From: Planctomycetota bacterium
GTDB lineage: Bacteria; Planctomycetota; UBA1135; GCA-002686595
Length of the DNA: 64,000 bases
Direction of reading: 5' to 3'
NCBI GenBank assembly: GCA_016712565.1
Contig: JADJQU010000008.1
Location: 124,001 to 188,000 of the forward strand
Under the pieces are notes generated by a model, which was not told where the DNA came from, made no database searches, and saw nothing but the letters and a program-made list of their open reading frames with translations. The first letter of the stretch is position 1. Each line of letters begins with the position of its first letter. This document shows, one piece after another, positions 8,544 through 17,334 of the stretch. The position numbers and the translations under genes are program-made.

Positions 8544-8720
8544 GTGTCGTGATCCAGAAGTACGTTGGCAAAGGCGGCCTGCCTGCGGCTCCCGGGCGAT
8601 GTGGCCGGGATCCCCTCGCGACCGACTTCGTCGATCGCGTGCGGCTTCGCCGCACCGGGGCTTACCCTCCGAGTGTCGCGGTGAACACGCGTCGTCGCGG
8701 AATCGCTGCCCGGCGATGGG
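8541..8720. repeat. putative dispersed intergenic repeat, copy 1
   Basis: It begins with CTAGTG directly at the palindrome's edge and shares ordered blocks with the region after dnaA (30172-30310): GCCTGCGGCTCCC, then a spacer, then GCGGTGAAC(A/C)CGCG(T/G)CGTCGCGG. It also holds a perfect 7-bp hairpin GTGCGGC-TTC-GCCGCAC at 8639-8655. The rest up to 8841 (the 3' end of the next gene) is GC-rich and shows nothing I recognise. The alignment is by eye and patchy. Confidence 0.4.
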
Positions 8721-8841
8721 GACTTCGCCCACGACGACTTCGTGCTCGGCGGGGTGCGCCGAGGACGGCCCCGCGCCCCGACACGGACTCCGACGCAGGT
8801 CGGCGTCGTGCCCAGGACGCGCGGGGTCGGCTCCGCGAAGT

Positions 8842-11310
8842 TCAGGGACTGACCAGGTCGTCGCCCGAACCCTGCTGGTCCACGCCGTCGGCCCCCGTGG
8901 ACCACAGGCGGTAGCGCGCGCCGTTCTCCAGGGCCGTGTAGCGGAACGCGCGGCCCCATCCGTCCAGGGGCAGGCCCTCCTTGCCAAGGAACCCGCTCGG
9001 GTAGTTCTTCGTGGGCTTCGACAGCTCGTCCAGGGACGAGGGGTACTTGCCCGCGTCCATCTGGTACACGGCCACGCGTGTGGCGACGTACTGCATGGAG
9101 GACTTGGTCGCCTTGGCGTCGGCGGACGGATCGCCGGTGGGCGCGAGCGGCTCCTCGGCGGGCACTGCCTCGGACTCCCCGACGATGTCCCCTTCCTCAT
9201 CGACGATCATCGCCGACTCACTCTGGGACACCGCCACCACGAAACCCGAGGCGAGCAGTCCGAGCCACACCTCGGGCCCGAACGACGACTCGTTGCGCAT
9301 GTAGGTGCCGTTGGGCCGCGCATGGGTGTAGTAGAGCGTCGGCTTGAAGAAGCGCGTGAACACCACGGGCTCGGGCAGGGAGGCCACGTCCACGGGCAGG
9401 GAGCCGCCCATGAGATTGGCCAGGCCGCGTCCGCCCTCGTAGACCCCGCCGAGGAAGTGCGCCCAGTCCATGTACCCGTAGGCCGTGGCGTCCGCCGGCG
9501 GGCGGTGACCCTCGGTCGCGATCAAGTGCACGCCGGTTTCCTCGCCCAGGGCGCGCTTGATCTCCTTCTTGATGTGCGTGGAGTTGAGCGCCAGGATCAG
9601 CCGGTTCTTGACGATCGTGACCGAGGGCGAGAACGCGTTCATCAGCGGATTCGCCGGACCGTCCTCCTCGCCGCCGAAACTGAACGTCCACAGCGGCGCG
9701 TCGCGGTAGGGCTTGTTGCGCAGCTGGAACTCAGAGCCCCCCTCCGCTTGCAGCATGGCCATCAGGCCCTCGACGCCGCGCTGCATGGCGGCGGCATCCT
9801 TGAGGTCCAGGACCAACGCCATGCCCGGCAGGCTGGTGATGCCGCGCAGGGGCAGCATGTACATCACGACGCCCTTGCCCAGGCTGCCGAAAATGTCGTT
9901 CTCGACGCTGAAGTTGTACTTCTGCTCGAAGCTCTGCAGTTGTTCCTGGGCGGAGTCCTCGCCGCTGCCGCCCTTCTGCATCTCCGACTTCATCGCCTCC
10001 CACAGCACCTTGCCGTCGAGGCCCGCGACATAGACGCCGATGGCGTCCTCGGGGATCGACGTCAGCAGTTCCTGGGGAAGCGGCCCGATGGCCAGGGCGT
10101 TGGAGATGACCTTGCTCTTGGGTTCGGGATAGATCGCCGTGATCTCGGTGACGAAGCGCTCGCCGACGAGCTGCATGCGCATCGAGGCGTTGGGCATCGA
10201 GCTTTCGAGCATTTCCAGGGCCTCCGCGTCGTCGCCGGACTCCTCCACGAACTTGCGGAACGCCGAGGCATAGTCGGCCAACCGCAGGGAGCCCTGGATG
10301 ATGGTGGCCCCGCTCGGGGCGCCGAAGTCGCGTTGGAGTCCGGCATAGAAGGCATCCGCGGCCGTTTGCACCCGCGCGTCGGCAAGCCGGGCGGCGAAGA
10401 CCTCGGGGGTGGCTCGCCCGCTGCCGAACACCAACATGTTCTGGGCGCGCATCAGCCACAGCTCGACGTTTTCGAATCCGGACTCGCTCACCTTCCACGA
10501 CTGGAGTTCGCCTTGCACGCCGGACATCTGGAAGGGTCCCGTGCGCGCGGGGGTGGCCCCCGACTTGGCGGCCAGGCCCGCGACCGTGTTCAGCATCTCG
10601 TCCAGGGCCGGCCGGCTGCGGAACTCGACCACCAACTGGAACCCCATCAGGTCCAGGAAGGAGGCGGCCGCCGCTGCCGCGGAATCGGTGTCGATGTCCG
10701 CGTTGTCGCCGGTCCCCCCCTGCTTGCCATCCGCTCCGAGGGAGCGAAGCGTGTACTCGCCCTCGGGCGACACGCTGTACTCGAAGGGGCGTCCCCACGG
10801 GTCGGTGGTGTCCTTGGCGTCCAGGCCCAGGGCGGCCAGGTCCTTGGGCAGCGTCGCAGCCGTCCGCTCCGCCTGGCCCACGTAGGTCTCGATGGCGGAT
10901 TCGATCGCTCCGAATTGCAGGCCGACCGCCTCCATGCGCTTGACGCGGGGCAGATACGACTCCAGCCCCGTGCGATCCAGGGACAAGGAGAAGGACGCGG
11001 CGCCGATGCCCTCCAGCGTGTGGTGGAGTCCGGCCAGGGGCGCGCTGGCGAAGGTCTCGGGCAGACCCACCTTGAGGAGCGCCTGGGAGACCTGCTCGTC
11101 GAAGTCCATGCCGCTGCCTTCGAAGGCGCCGTAGAACGCCTTGAGCACCTCGGCGTCGCGCATCATCGACACCATGGGCGCCTTCTCGTAGGCCGCCAGC
11201 ATCTTGGCCACGTCAGGCACCTCGACCATGACCAGCGAGTCCGCGGGATGGAGGCGGGCCTGGTTCGAGCCTTGGGGAAGGAGGGCGAAGGCGAGAATGA
11301 TTCCGATCAT
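8842..11310 (-). CDS. large exported DUF3352-like protein with two GspG-type pseudopilin C-terminal modules
   Basis: 822 aa, beginning with a short signal peptide (MIGIILAFALLPQG). Residues 20-140 (HPADSLVMVEVPDVAKMLAAYEKAP) match the style of DUF3352 proteins. Two segments resemble the C-terminal half of type II secretion major pseudopilin GspG. One lies at about 150-205 (LPKDLAALGL, DPWGRPFEY, SLGADGKQGGTGDNADI). The other lies at 740-822 (YQMDAGKYPSSLDEL, LDGWGRAFRY, STGADGVDQQGSGDDLV). Neither has the prepilin N-terminus, so these are soluble modules, possibly with the calcium-binding loop of GspG. A hydrophobic segment (LLASGFVVAVSQS) precedes the second. The gene is 31 bp downstream of another exported protein gene. 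Function unknown. Confidence 0.72.
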   Translation of the reverse strand: MIGIILAFALLPQGSNQARLHPADSLVMVEVPDVAKMLAAYEKAPMVSMMRDAEVLKAFYGAFEGSGMDFDEQVSQALLKVGLPETFASAPLAGLHHTLEGIGAASFSLSLDRTGLESYLPRVKRMEAVGLQFGAIESAIETYVGQAERTAATLPKDLAALGLDAKDTTDPWGRPFEYSVSPEGEYTLRSLGADGKQGGTGDNADIDTDSAAAAAASFLDLMGFQLVVEFRSRPALDEMLNTVAGLAAKSGATPARTGPFQMSGVQGELQSWKVSESGFENVELWLMRAQNMLVFGSGRATPEVFAARLADARVQTAADAFYAGLQRDFGAPSGATIIQGSLRLADYASAFRKFVEESGDDAEALEMLESSMPNASMRMQLVGERFVTEITAIYPEPKSKVISNALAIGPLPQELLTSIPEDAIGVYVAGLDGKVLWEAMKSEMQKGGSGEDSAQEQLQSFEQKYNFSVENDIFGSLGKGVVMYMLPLRGITSLPGMALVLDLKDAAAMQRGVEGLMAMLQAEGGSEFQLRNKPYRDAPLWTFSFGGEEDGPANPLMNAFSPSVTIVKNRLILALNSTHIKKEIKRALGEETGVHLIATEGHRPPADATAYGYMDWAHFLGGVYEGGRGLANLMGGSLPVDVASLPEPVVFTRFFKPTLYYTHARPNGTYMRNESSFGPEVWLGLLASGFVVAVSQSESAMIVDEEGDIVGESEAVPAEEPLAPTGDPSADAKATKSSMQYVATRVAVYQMDAGKYPSSLDELSKPTKNYPSGFLGKEGLPLDGWGRAFRYTALENGARYRLWSTGADGVDQQGSGDDLVSP

Positions 11311-11341
11311 GTCGTGATTCCGTGGTGGAGGTTCGATCGAG

Positions 11342-12832
11342 CTACAGGCCTGCGAACGCCCGCAGCTTGGCTTCGTTCTTCTTGATCTCGTCGGCGAGCG
11401 CCTGGGCCGCCTTGGAGATGTCCTTGTTGTGCTTGAGGGCGTCCTTGAAGGCGCCCAGCTTGGTCGTGACGTCGGCGCACTTGCCGTCCAGCGCGAAGGC
11501 GACCATCAGGCCCGCCTGATTGATCAACTTGCCCGAGTTCGAATTGTCGACGCCGATCTCGAGCTTGAAGATCCGGTCGAAGGGATCGAGTCCGCCCTTG
11601 TTCGTGATGTTGGTCACCGACCACTCGCGCGTCTCGTTGGGATTGCCGCCGGCCGCGACCGTGCTGTTGATCAGGTAGCGTTCGGCGTAGGCCGCGGCGC
11701 CGTAGCGGAACCAGGCGGGAATCTGCTTCTCGCTCCAGAAGCTCTCGCCATAGGCGTTGCCGGTCTCGCCCTTCAGGAGCTTCGCCACGGCCTTGGTGCT
11801 GGGATCCAGCGCCTCCGCGAACGACTGACCCGCGGCGTGGCGGACGTACATCGGGCCGAACCTCTTCTCCGTGTCGCTCGACTCGTCCCAGTAGGCGACT
11901 CCGGGCATGGAGGAGCCCGCGGAAACGAAGGAGCCCATGGCCTCCCCCATGAAGGCGCCGTGCACGGACGACCGGCCCAGGGCCTCGGGCACCGGGTTGC
12001 CCGCCTCCCCGCGGGCGAACAGTCCGTACTGGTCGCGGGAATTGAGGACGACCACGGGCACGGCCTGGGCGGGCGTGCTGCCGTAGGCGCGCAGCAGTTC
12101 GCGGTAGGCCGACTCGCACTGGGCCAGGGCCTTCTCGGCCACCGCGCGCGGGCAGGTCGTGTACAGCACGAAGCGCTCGGAGGGGATCACCCACCAATTG
12201 GAGACTTCGGCGTGGTAGGCGTTGGCCTCCTCCAGGGAGAGCCACTTGTCGCCGCATTTCCAGAGTCCCTTGCCGATGTTCGGAGCCTCCGCGGGCGGCA
12301 CCCACGTCAGGTCCTGGAGAATCCACCCCTCGGCCAGCTTCTTCTGGGTCTCGAGATCGACCCACTTGCCCGAGGCGTCCTTGGTCATCCCCTTCTGCAG
12401 GTAGGGCAGATCCGCGGGATCCACCAGCTGGCCCTTGTAGATGGCCTTGCCGGTCGCCTTGGCCTCCTCCTCGAGCTTCTTCTTCTTGTACTCCTCGAGC
12501 TTCTTCTCGGTGTCGTGCCACTTGCCGTCGTACTCGATGTGACCGAGGGCTTCGTGCGCCTTGCGGTTCTCGGGCTCCAGCTTGAGGATCGCGCGCAGGC
12601 TGCTGCGCTGTTCGCTCTTCATCCCGTAGGCCTCGCACCACTCGACGAGCTTCCACAGCTTGTCGACGTTCCCCTCAGCCTCCTTCTTGCGCTTCTCGTA
12701 CTCCGCCTTGGGGTCGGCCACGGGGTCCTGGGTCGCGGCGCCGGCACCGGGCGCGACCCTCGCTTCCCCTTCGCTCGAGGGGCTGGAAAGGACAGGGAGA
12801 AGAAGAACGGGCAGTAGGATCAGTGCTCGCAT
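11342..12832 (-). CDS. exported hypothetical protein with charged helical N-terminal region
   Basis: 496 aa from ATG 12832 (MRALILLPVLLLPVLSS signal peptide); an upstream ATG at 12856 would only add residues before the signal sequence. Residues 40-110 look like a degenerate tetratricopeptide stretch (KLWKLVEWCEAYGMKSEQRSSLRAILKLEPENRKAHEALGH) followed by a Lys/Glu-rich coil (EKKLEEYKKKKLEEEAKA) and two DASGKWVDLE-like repeats. The central part (SERFVLYTTCPRAVAEKALAQCESAYRELLRAYG) resembles the opening of planctomycete DUF1570-type proteins, but I see no HExxH zinc motif. Probably periplasmic. It sits 31 bp upstream of the DUF3352-like gene, so the pair is likely an operon. Confidence 0.65.
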   Translation of the reverse strand: MRALILLPVLLLPVLSSPSSEGEARVAPGAGAATQDPVADPKAEYEKRKKEAEGNVDKLWKLVEWCEAYGMKSEQRSSLRAILKLEPENRKAHEALGHIEYDGKWHDTEKKLEEYKKKKLEEEAKATGKAIYKGQLVDPADLPYLQKGMTKDASGKWVDLETQKKLAEGWILQDLTWVPPAEAPNIGKGLWKCGDKWLSLEEANAYHAEVSNWWVIPSERFVLYTTCPRAVAEKALAQCESAYRELLRAYGSTPAQAVPVVVLNSRDQYGLFARGEAGNPVPEALGRSSVHGAFMGEAMGSFVSAGSSMPGVAYWDESSDTEKRFGPMYVRHAAGQSFAEALDPSTKAVAKLLKGETGNAYGESFWSEKQIPAWFRYGAAAYAERYLINSTVAAGGNPNETREWSVTNITNKGGLDPFDRIFKLEIGVDNSNSGKLINQAGLMVAFALDGKCADVTTKLGAFKDALKHNKDISKAAQALADEIKKNEAKLRAFAGL

Positions 12833-13496
12833 GGGTTGCCTCTCGAAGGTGCCCATGCAGCGGTCTTCCCGGCGCCCAACCCACCCTCGCGGGCCCCGCC
12901 GTCCGAGGGCGGGCGCGAAGGCGCGCGGACCCCGACGGCCTCGTCGATGATCCCGGCGTGCGGAGAGCGCACTGCATGGAGAATATTGAAGGCAGAGCAT
13001 AGCGAGCCCGAACGCGTCTCTGGCGCCTGACGGCCCCGGGGGGCGTGAACGTACAGAGGACGTGTCTGGGCCCTACAGAAAGCGAACGCCGTGCCAGATC
13101 GGGGCCGCCTCGGCCTGGTGCCGGGCACTGGAACTATATGTGCCTAATAATTGGGCCTCATAGGTGCGTAAATGGGCGTCCAAATCGCCGTCGGAGATCC
13201 CAGGGACGGAGTCGAGACCCCGACGGCCCCGGGCGCCGGACTGTGCCGGTTCTGCCCATGCGCGTCCCCCTGGCTCGCCCTGGCCCTCCCGGGACGGTGT
13301 GGGCGGAGTTGTTCGCTCCAAGCCAGGCCCGGTCGATGGCGATCCGCGGAGCGCCGCGATCAACGCAGGCCGGGATCTCCACCATGGTTGCATCCACTGC
13401 GGCTCTGCCTACAATCCCGGGCTCGACAGAATCACCGCGGAATCCCCGCATTCGCGACCCCCGACGCAGTTCGACGGTCCCCTCCTGCACCGAAGC
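12833..13496. other. 664-bp divergent intergenic region
   Basis: It lies between a minus-strand gene and the plus-strand peptidylprolyl isomerase. It holds a conspicuous AT-rich island near 13133-13178 (ACTATATG, CTAATAATTG), a second AT-rich stretch near 12976-12990 (AATATTGAAG), and the promoter at 13388-13415. The open frames across it are GC-driven and show no family signature. I see no RNA gene. Confidence 0.5.
13388..13415 (+). promoter_or_regulatory. putative sigma70-type promoter of the peptidylprolyl isomerase gene
   Basis: TTGCAT (13388-13393) and TACAAT (13410-13415) are separated by 16 nt and are a good match to the -35/-10 consensus in a very GC-rich background. The predicted transcript start is about 75 nt before the ATG at 13497. 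Confidence 0.5.
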
Positions 13497-14516
13497 ATGG
13501 CCCAGCACAAAGCTCCGACCGCCGTCTCCGTCGCGCCCATTCAAGAGAAGGAAGGCTTCGGCCTCTGGCTCTCCCAGCACTGGATCCACGGAGCCGTGAT
13601 CGCGGTGGCCATCGCCGCGGGGCTGATCATCCGCGACCGGATGCAGCAGAAGGAGATCGCGGCCAAGGATGGGAGCTGGGAGAAGCTCAACGGCCGACTG
13701 GATCGCGACCAGTCCACGGGGATGTTTCGCGGCGAGCCTTCCGCTCTCTCCGCCCTGGCGGTGGAGCTCAAGGACACCGTGGCAGGCCCCTCCGCTCGTC
13801 TGGCCGAGGTGGAATCCCGCTTCCGCTCGGGCGACTACCCCGGAGCCTTGGGCGCCATCGATGCCCTGGAGCGCGAACACCCGACCCACCATTACGTGAC
13901 GGGGACCTTCGTCATCGGCGGAGAGACGGTGACGCTGACTCAGTCCCTGCGGAAGCAGGTGCAGGCGCGCGAGGCCTTCGACAAGACGCATCCTGGCCTC
14001 TTCGCGAACCCCGAGCCCGCCGCCGATGCCCCCAAGGTCCGCCTGGTCACCGACAAGGGCGCGGTCGTGGTCGCGCTCTACGTCGAGCGCGCCCCAAAGC
14101 ACTGCGAAAACTTCCTAAAGCTCTGTCGAGAAGGCTATTACAACTCGACCAAGTTCCACAGGGTGATCGAGGGGTTCATGATCCAGGGCGGGGATCCGAA
14201 CTCCAAGGAGGGCGATCCGGCCACTTGGGGCCTGGGCGGGCCCGGCTACAAGATCGACGCGGAGCCCAGCGGGGACCTGTTCCACTTCGCCGGGATGCTC
14301 GCCATGGCCAAGACCGGTGGGGACACCCAGAGTTCGGGCAGCCAGTTCTACATCACCGCGGACGCGGCCCACCAGTTGGATGGCCAGTACACCGTGTTTG
14401 GGAAGGTCCTCGAGGGCATGGACGTGGTCAAGTCCATCAACGCCGCCCCGAATCAGCAGGGTACGGACCGCCCGGCAACGCCGGTGGTCATCACGGCCAC
14501 GGAAGTTCTGCCCTGA
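13497..14516 (+). CDS. membrane-anchored cyclophilin-type peptidylprolyl isomerase
   Basis: 339 aa. It catalyses cis-trans isomerisation of Xaa-Pro bonds, here presumably in the periplasm. One transmembrane segment lies at about 29-46 (IHGAVIAVAIAAGLII), then a charged linker with LEREHPTHHYVTG, then a cyclophilin domain over the last 160 residues: APKHCENFLKLCREGYY, KFHRVIEGFMIQGGDP, FAGMLAMAKTG, SSGSQFYIT and YTVFGKVLEGMDVV. The catalytic Arg is in FHRVI. The usual Trp near the end is not obvious. The ATG at 13497 begins just before the anchor; the longer open frame upstream is not supported. It converges on parB with a 15-bp gap. Confidence 0.88.
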   Translation: MAQHKAPTAVSVAPIQEKEGFGLWLSQHWIHGAVIAVAIAAGLIIRDRMQQKEIAAKDGSWEKLNGRLDRDQSTGMFRGEPSALSALAVELKDTVAGPSARLAEVESRFRSGDYPGALGAIDALEREHPTHHYVTGTFVIGGETVTLTQSLRKQVQAREAFDKTHPGLFANPEPAADAPKVRLVTDKGAVVVALYVERAPKHCENFLKLCREGYYNSTKFHRVIEGFMIQGGDPNSKEGDPATWGLGGPGYKIDAEPSGDLFHFAGMLAMAKTGGDTQSSGSQFYITADAAHQLDGQYTVFGKVLEGMDVVKSINAAPNQQGTDRPATPVVITATEVLP

Positions 14517-14531
14517 GGGGCGGTCCGCGGG

Positions 14532-15407
14532 CTAGATCCGGTCTCTGGGGGCCAGCTGCTCGCTCAGCCGATCCAGCTCGGCGCGGTTGAAGTACTCGAA
14601 GACGACCTTGCCTCGGTATCCCTCACCGTTGCTGATCGTCACCTTCGTGGCGTAGCGGGCACGCAGCCTCGCCTCCAGGTCCCGCAGCCAGGGCGGCGCC
14701 ACCTGGGCAGGGATCGTCTCGTCCGATCCCCCCACCCCGGCCGGCCGGCCCACATCCCGGACCTTGCGCTCCACATCGCGCACCGACAGGTCCAGGCGGA
14801 CGATCTCCTCGACCAGGGTGGCCACACTGGCCGGGTCAGTCAGGGCCAGCAACGTCCGGGCGTGGCCCATGGAGATGAGTCCCTTGGCCAGGGCCTCCTG
14901 GCCCTTGCTGGGCAAGTCGAGCAGACGGAGATGGTTGGCCACGGTCGAGCGCTTGAGGCCGACCTTCGCGGCCACTGCATCTTGTGTCAGAGACAGTTGC
15001 TCCATCATCGCCTTGTATCCCAGCGCCTTTTCCAGGGGGTCGAGGTCCCGGCGCTGGACGTTCTCCACCAGGGCGAGCTCGAGCATGTCGTTGTCCGACA
15101 CCTCATCCTTGATGATGGCTGGGATGCGCTGCAGGCCCGCCAGGCGTGAAGCCCGCCAGCGCCGCTCACCGGCGATCAGCTGGAAGCGGCCCGACTCGAG
15201 CCTTCGCAGCACGACCGGCTGGAGCAGCCCGTGCTGGAGGATGCTGTCTCGCAGCTCCTCCAAGCCCGAGGCATCCATGCTCTTCCTGGGCTGGAAGGGG
15301 TTGGGCTCGATCTGAGCGAGGTCGACCTCGGCCCGCTCCGTGCTCTCCGTGGGCTCCTCGCGGTGCCCGAGTAGCGATCCAAGTCCCTTGCCGAGTCGAC
15401 GCTCCAT
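14532..15407 (-). CDS. parB: chromosome-partitioning CTPase ParB (Spo0J)
   Basis: 291 aa. ParB binds parS, clamps and slides on DNA using CTP, and works with ParA to segregate origins. It begins MERRLGKGLGSLLG, the family N-terminus. The ParB/Srx domain carries the CTP-binding GERRWRASRLAGL motif (80-92) and the ENVQRRDLDPLEKA motif. A helix-turn-helix follows (LTQDAVAAKVGLKRSTVANHLRLL), and a dimerising C-terminus (KVVFEYFNRAELDRLSEQL). Three parS sites lie 24-383 bp upstream of the start. parA is not adjacent but lies about 9 kb away at 24665-25711, on the opposite strand and with other genes between. Confidence 0.96.
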   Translation of the reverse strand: MERRLGKGLGSLLGHREEPTESTERAEVDLAQIEPNPFQPRKSMDASGLEELRDSILQHGLLQPVVLRRLESGRFQLIAGERRWRASRLAGLQRIPAIIKDEVSDNDMLELALVENVQRRDLDPLEKALGYKAMMEQLSLTQDAVAAKVGLKRSTVANHLRLLDLPSKGQEALAKGLISMGHARTLLALTDPASVATLVEEIVRLDLSVRDVERKVRDVGRPAGVGGSDETIPAQVAPPWLRDLEARLRARYATKVTISNGEGYRGKVVFEYFNRAELDRLSEQLAPRDRI

Positions 15408-15430
15408 GATGCTGGCCCTCCTGGGGAGAA

Positions 15431-15446
15431 TGTTCCACGTGGAACA
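15431..15446. other. parS centromere site 1
   Basis: The sequence TGTTCCACGTGGAACA is a perfect 16-bp palindrome identical to the known bacterial chromosomal parS consensus form. It lies 24 bp upstream of the parB start codon. Confidence 0.95.
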
Positions 15447-15566
15447 TCCCCAGAGTAGTGGTTGGCGCGGGCGGAAGTCCAGAGACAATGTGCCAGCGGG
15501 GGGGCGACTTCGGAGCCGCGGCGAGGAGCGCGACCCGACGCGGCGACGGCTGTGGGCCTCGGCCGG

Positions 15567-15582
15567 TGTTCCACGTGGAACA
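15567..15582. other. parS centromere site 2
   Basis: A second exact copy of TGTTCCACGTGGAACA. Confidence 0.95.
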
Positions 15583-15774
15583 CTCGCCGCCGGTCACGGA
15601 GGTCCAGGAGCCAGACCAGCGCGCATCGCGCCGCCCCATCGAGCGCCCGTGGCCTCAGGACGCCGGAATTGGCCTGGGACGCCCGAACTCACCCGCGAAC
15701 GACCACCAAGGCCGGGGAAACAGGGCACCCGCCGGCTCCGTGCGCCGTGCGCGCCGGGTCCGGGGCTCCGAAAG

Positions 15775-15790
15775 TGTTCCACGTGGAACA
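15775..15790. other. parS centromere site 3
   Basis: A third exact copy of TGTTCCACGTGGAACA, 124 bp before the next plus-strand start codon. Confidence 0.95.
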
Positions 15791-15913
15791 TTCCGTCGGG
15801 TTGGGGCCGACGGGCTGACCCTGCAGTGGGGAGGTGCAACCCCGACTGCCCGACTCCAAGGCACGCCCACGGCCCCTGGACACGGGCCGGTCCGACCAAG
15901 TAGGAATGCAGCC

Positions 15914-16576
15914 ATGAGCCTCGCCGGACTGGCGCTGTGGGGGAGCAGGGAGTGGACCCGCAGCGGGCCCTCCTGGGCGCTGCTGGCGCTCTCGCTGCTC
16001 CTCGGCCCCTCGATCCTGCTGGCCACGCCCTGGGGGGTCGTCCAGGAAACGGGCGCAAATGGGTCGCTAGTTGGTTCTATCTGGTATTTATCTGCTCTAC
16101 TAGGGTCCATCGGCGGGCTGGTGCTGCTCGACCGCGGCCGTGGGCTTTGGGCCGAGCTGGGCCCGGGGAGCCTCACCGCCGTGGGAGGGGGAGTCCTCCT
16201 GGTGGTTGCCCTCGTCCACGGCACCGCGGCCCAGTTGGCCGTCTCCGCCCTGGGTGCGGCGCCGGCGATTTCTTGGCAGGGGGGGATCGCCTGCGCGGGC
16301 CACTGGGCCGCGGTAGGGACCTTCGCCTTCCGCGCCCTGGGTGGGACCTTCCCGCGGGCCTGCCTGTTGTTGGGCGCGTGCTGGTGGTTGCCGGCCGCGA
16401 TCGGCGATGGGGGTGCCTGGGAACGGCTGCTCTGGCTGTTCGACCCGGCCAGACACCTGGCTCTTACCCAGGGGGGCCCCGCAACTCCCCTGACCTCCCT
16501 GGTCGATACTATCCCTCTGGTTGCATGGTGGGTCGCCGCGGCGCTGCTCCCCACGCGAAGCGTGTTCAGGCGATGA
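15914..16576 (+). CDS. hypothetical six-helix membrane protein
   Basis: 220 aa, not recognised. It is strongly hydrophobic, with about six transmembrane segments (for example ALLALSLLLGPSILLATPWG, SLTAVGGGVLLVVALV, LVDTIPLVAWWVAAALL). The spacing resembles ABC-2 permease-type or CcmB-like membrane subunits, but there is no decisive motif and no ATPase next to it. The start is ATG 15914. Its stop overlaps the start of the phosphoesterase gene (ATGA), so the two are translationally coupled. Confidence 0.65.
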   Translation: MSLAGLALWGSREWTRSGPSWALLALSLLLGPSILLATPWGVVQETGANGSLVGSIWYLSALLGSIGGLVLLDRGRGLWAELGPGSLTAVGGGVLLVVALVHGTAAQLAVSALGAAPAISWQGGIACAGHWAAVGTFAFRALGGTFPRACLLLGACWWLPAAIGDGGAWERLLWLFDPARHLALTQGGPATPLTSLVDTIPLVAWWVAAALLPTRSVFRR

Positions 16577-17307
16577 AATACGGCGTCCTCGGCGACATCC
16601 ATGGGAACCTCTCCGCGCTGGAGGAGGTGCTCCGGTGCATGGATCGGGAGGGTGTCGGCCGGCTGCTCAGCGTCGGCGACGTCGTCGGCTACGGGGCCGC
16701 CCCCCGGGAGTGCATCCAGATTCTGCGGGAGCGCCAGGTGGTGGTGGTGCTCGGCAACCACGACGCGGCCTGCGTGGACAGGCTCGATGCCTCCACCTTC
16801 AACAACTACGCGCGCGCCGCAGTGAATTGGACCAAGGGCGTGCTGACTCGCGAGGATCGCTCCTGGATCGAGAAGCTGCCGATGACCGTGCACCTGGAGC
16901 ACTGCTCCGTGGCCCACGGCACGCTTCATCGACCCGAGCTCTACGACTACATCCAAAGCACCACGGACGCGGACCCCTCCCTCGATGAGATGCCGCTGCC
17001 GGTTTGCTTCGTCGGGCACTCCCACGTCCCCGTGGCGCTGCTGCGCATGCGCGACGATCCGACGCGCACGTTCTACACCAAGGACCCCGTCGTCGACACG
17101 GACGACGCGCACCGCGCGCTGATCAACGTCGGCAGCGTCGGCCAGCCGCGGGACGAAGATCCGCGCGCCGCCTACGCCGTCTTCGACACCGAGGCGGGTT
17201 CCGTCCACATCCACCGCGTGACCTACGACATTCCGCGGGAGATGCGCCGCATCCGCGACGCGGGACTGCCGGAGATGCTCGCCGCTCGGCTGGAGTGGGG
17301 GGTCTGA
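16573..17307 (+). CDS. calcineurin-like metallophosphoesterase
   Basis: 244 aa, soluble. All metal-binding motifs of the YfcE/MJ0936-type group are present: GDIHGN (7-12), GDVVGYG, GNHD and GHSHVP, plus a C-terminal NVGSVGQPRDEDPRAAY segment typical of this subgroup. This suggests a binuclear metal phosphodiesterase or phosphatase; the substrate is unknown. It overlaps the preceding membrane protein gene by 4 bp, which may tie its activity to the membrane. Confidence 0.88.
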   Translation: MKYGVLGDIHGNLSALEEVLRCMDREGVGRLLSVGDVVGYGAAPRECIQILRERQVVVVLGNHDAACVDRLDASTFNNYARAAVNWTKGVLTREDRSWIEKLPMTVHLEHCSVAHGTLHRPELYDYIQSTTDADPSLDEMPLPVCFVGHSHVPVALLRMRDDPTRTFYTKDPVVDTDDAHRALINVGSVGQPRDEDPRAAYAVFDTEAGSVHIHRVTYDIPREMRRIRDAGLPEMLAARLEWGV

Positions 17308-17334
17308 GCGGACGCCCCGCGGGGCGCGACGGGC

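Larger units (their letters stand above)
15408..15913. other. 506-bp intergenic region holding the parS cluster
   Basis: It lies divergently between parB and a small membrane protein gene. Apart from three identical 16-bp parS palindromes, spaced 136 and 208 bp apart start to start, the sequence is GC-rich without a supported gene. ParB bound here may also influence parB transcription, since the first site is only 24 bp from the start codon. Confidence 0.85.

Noticed and set aside
8599..11385. 928-residue plus-strand open frame
   Set aside because: Antisense shadow of the DUF3352-like gene; low-complexity composition and no signal or domain.
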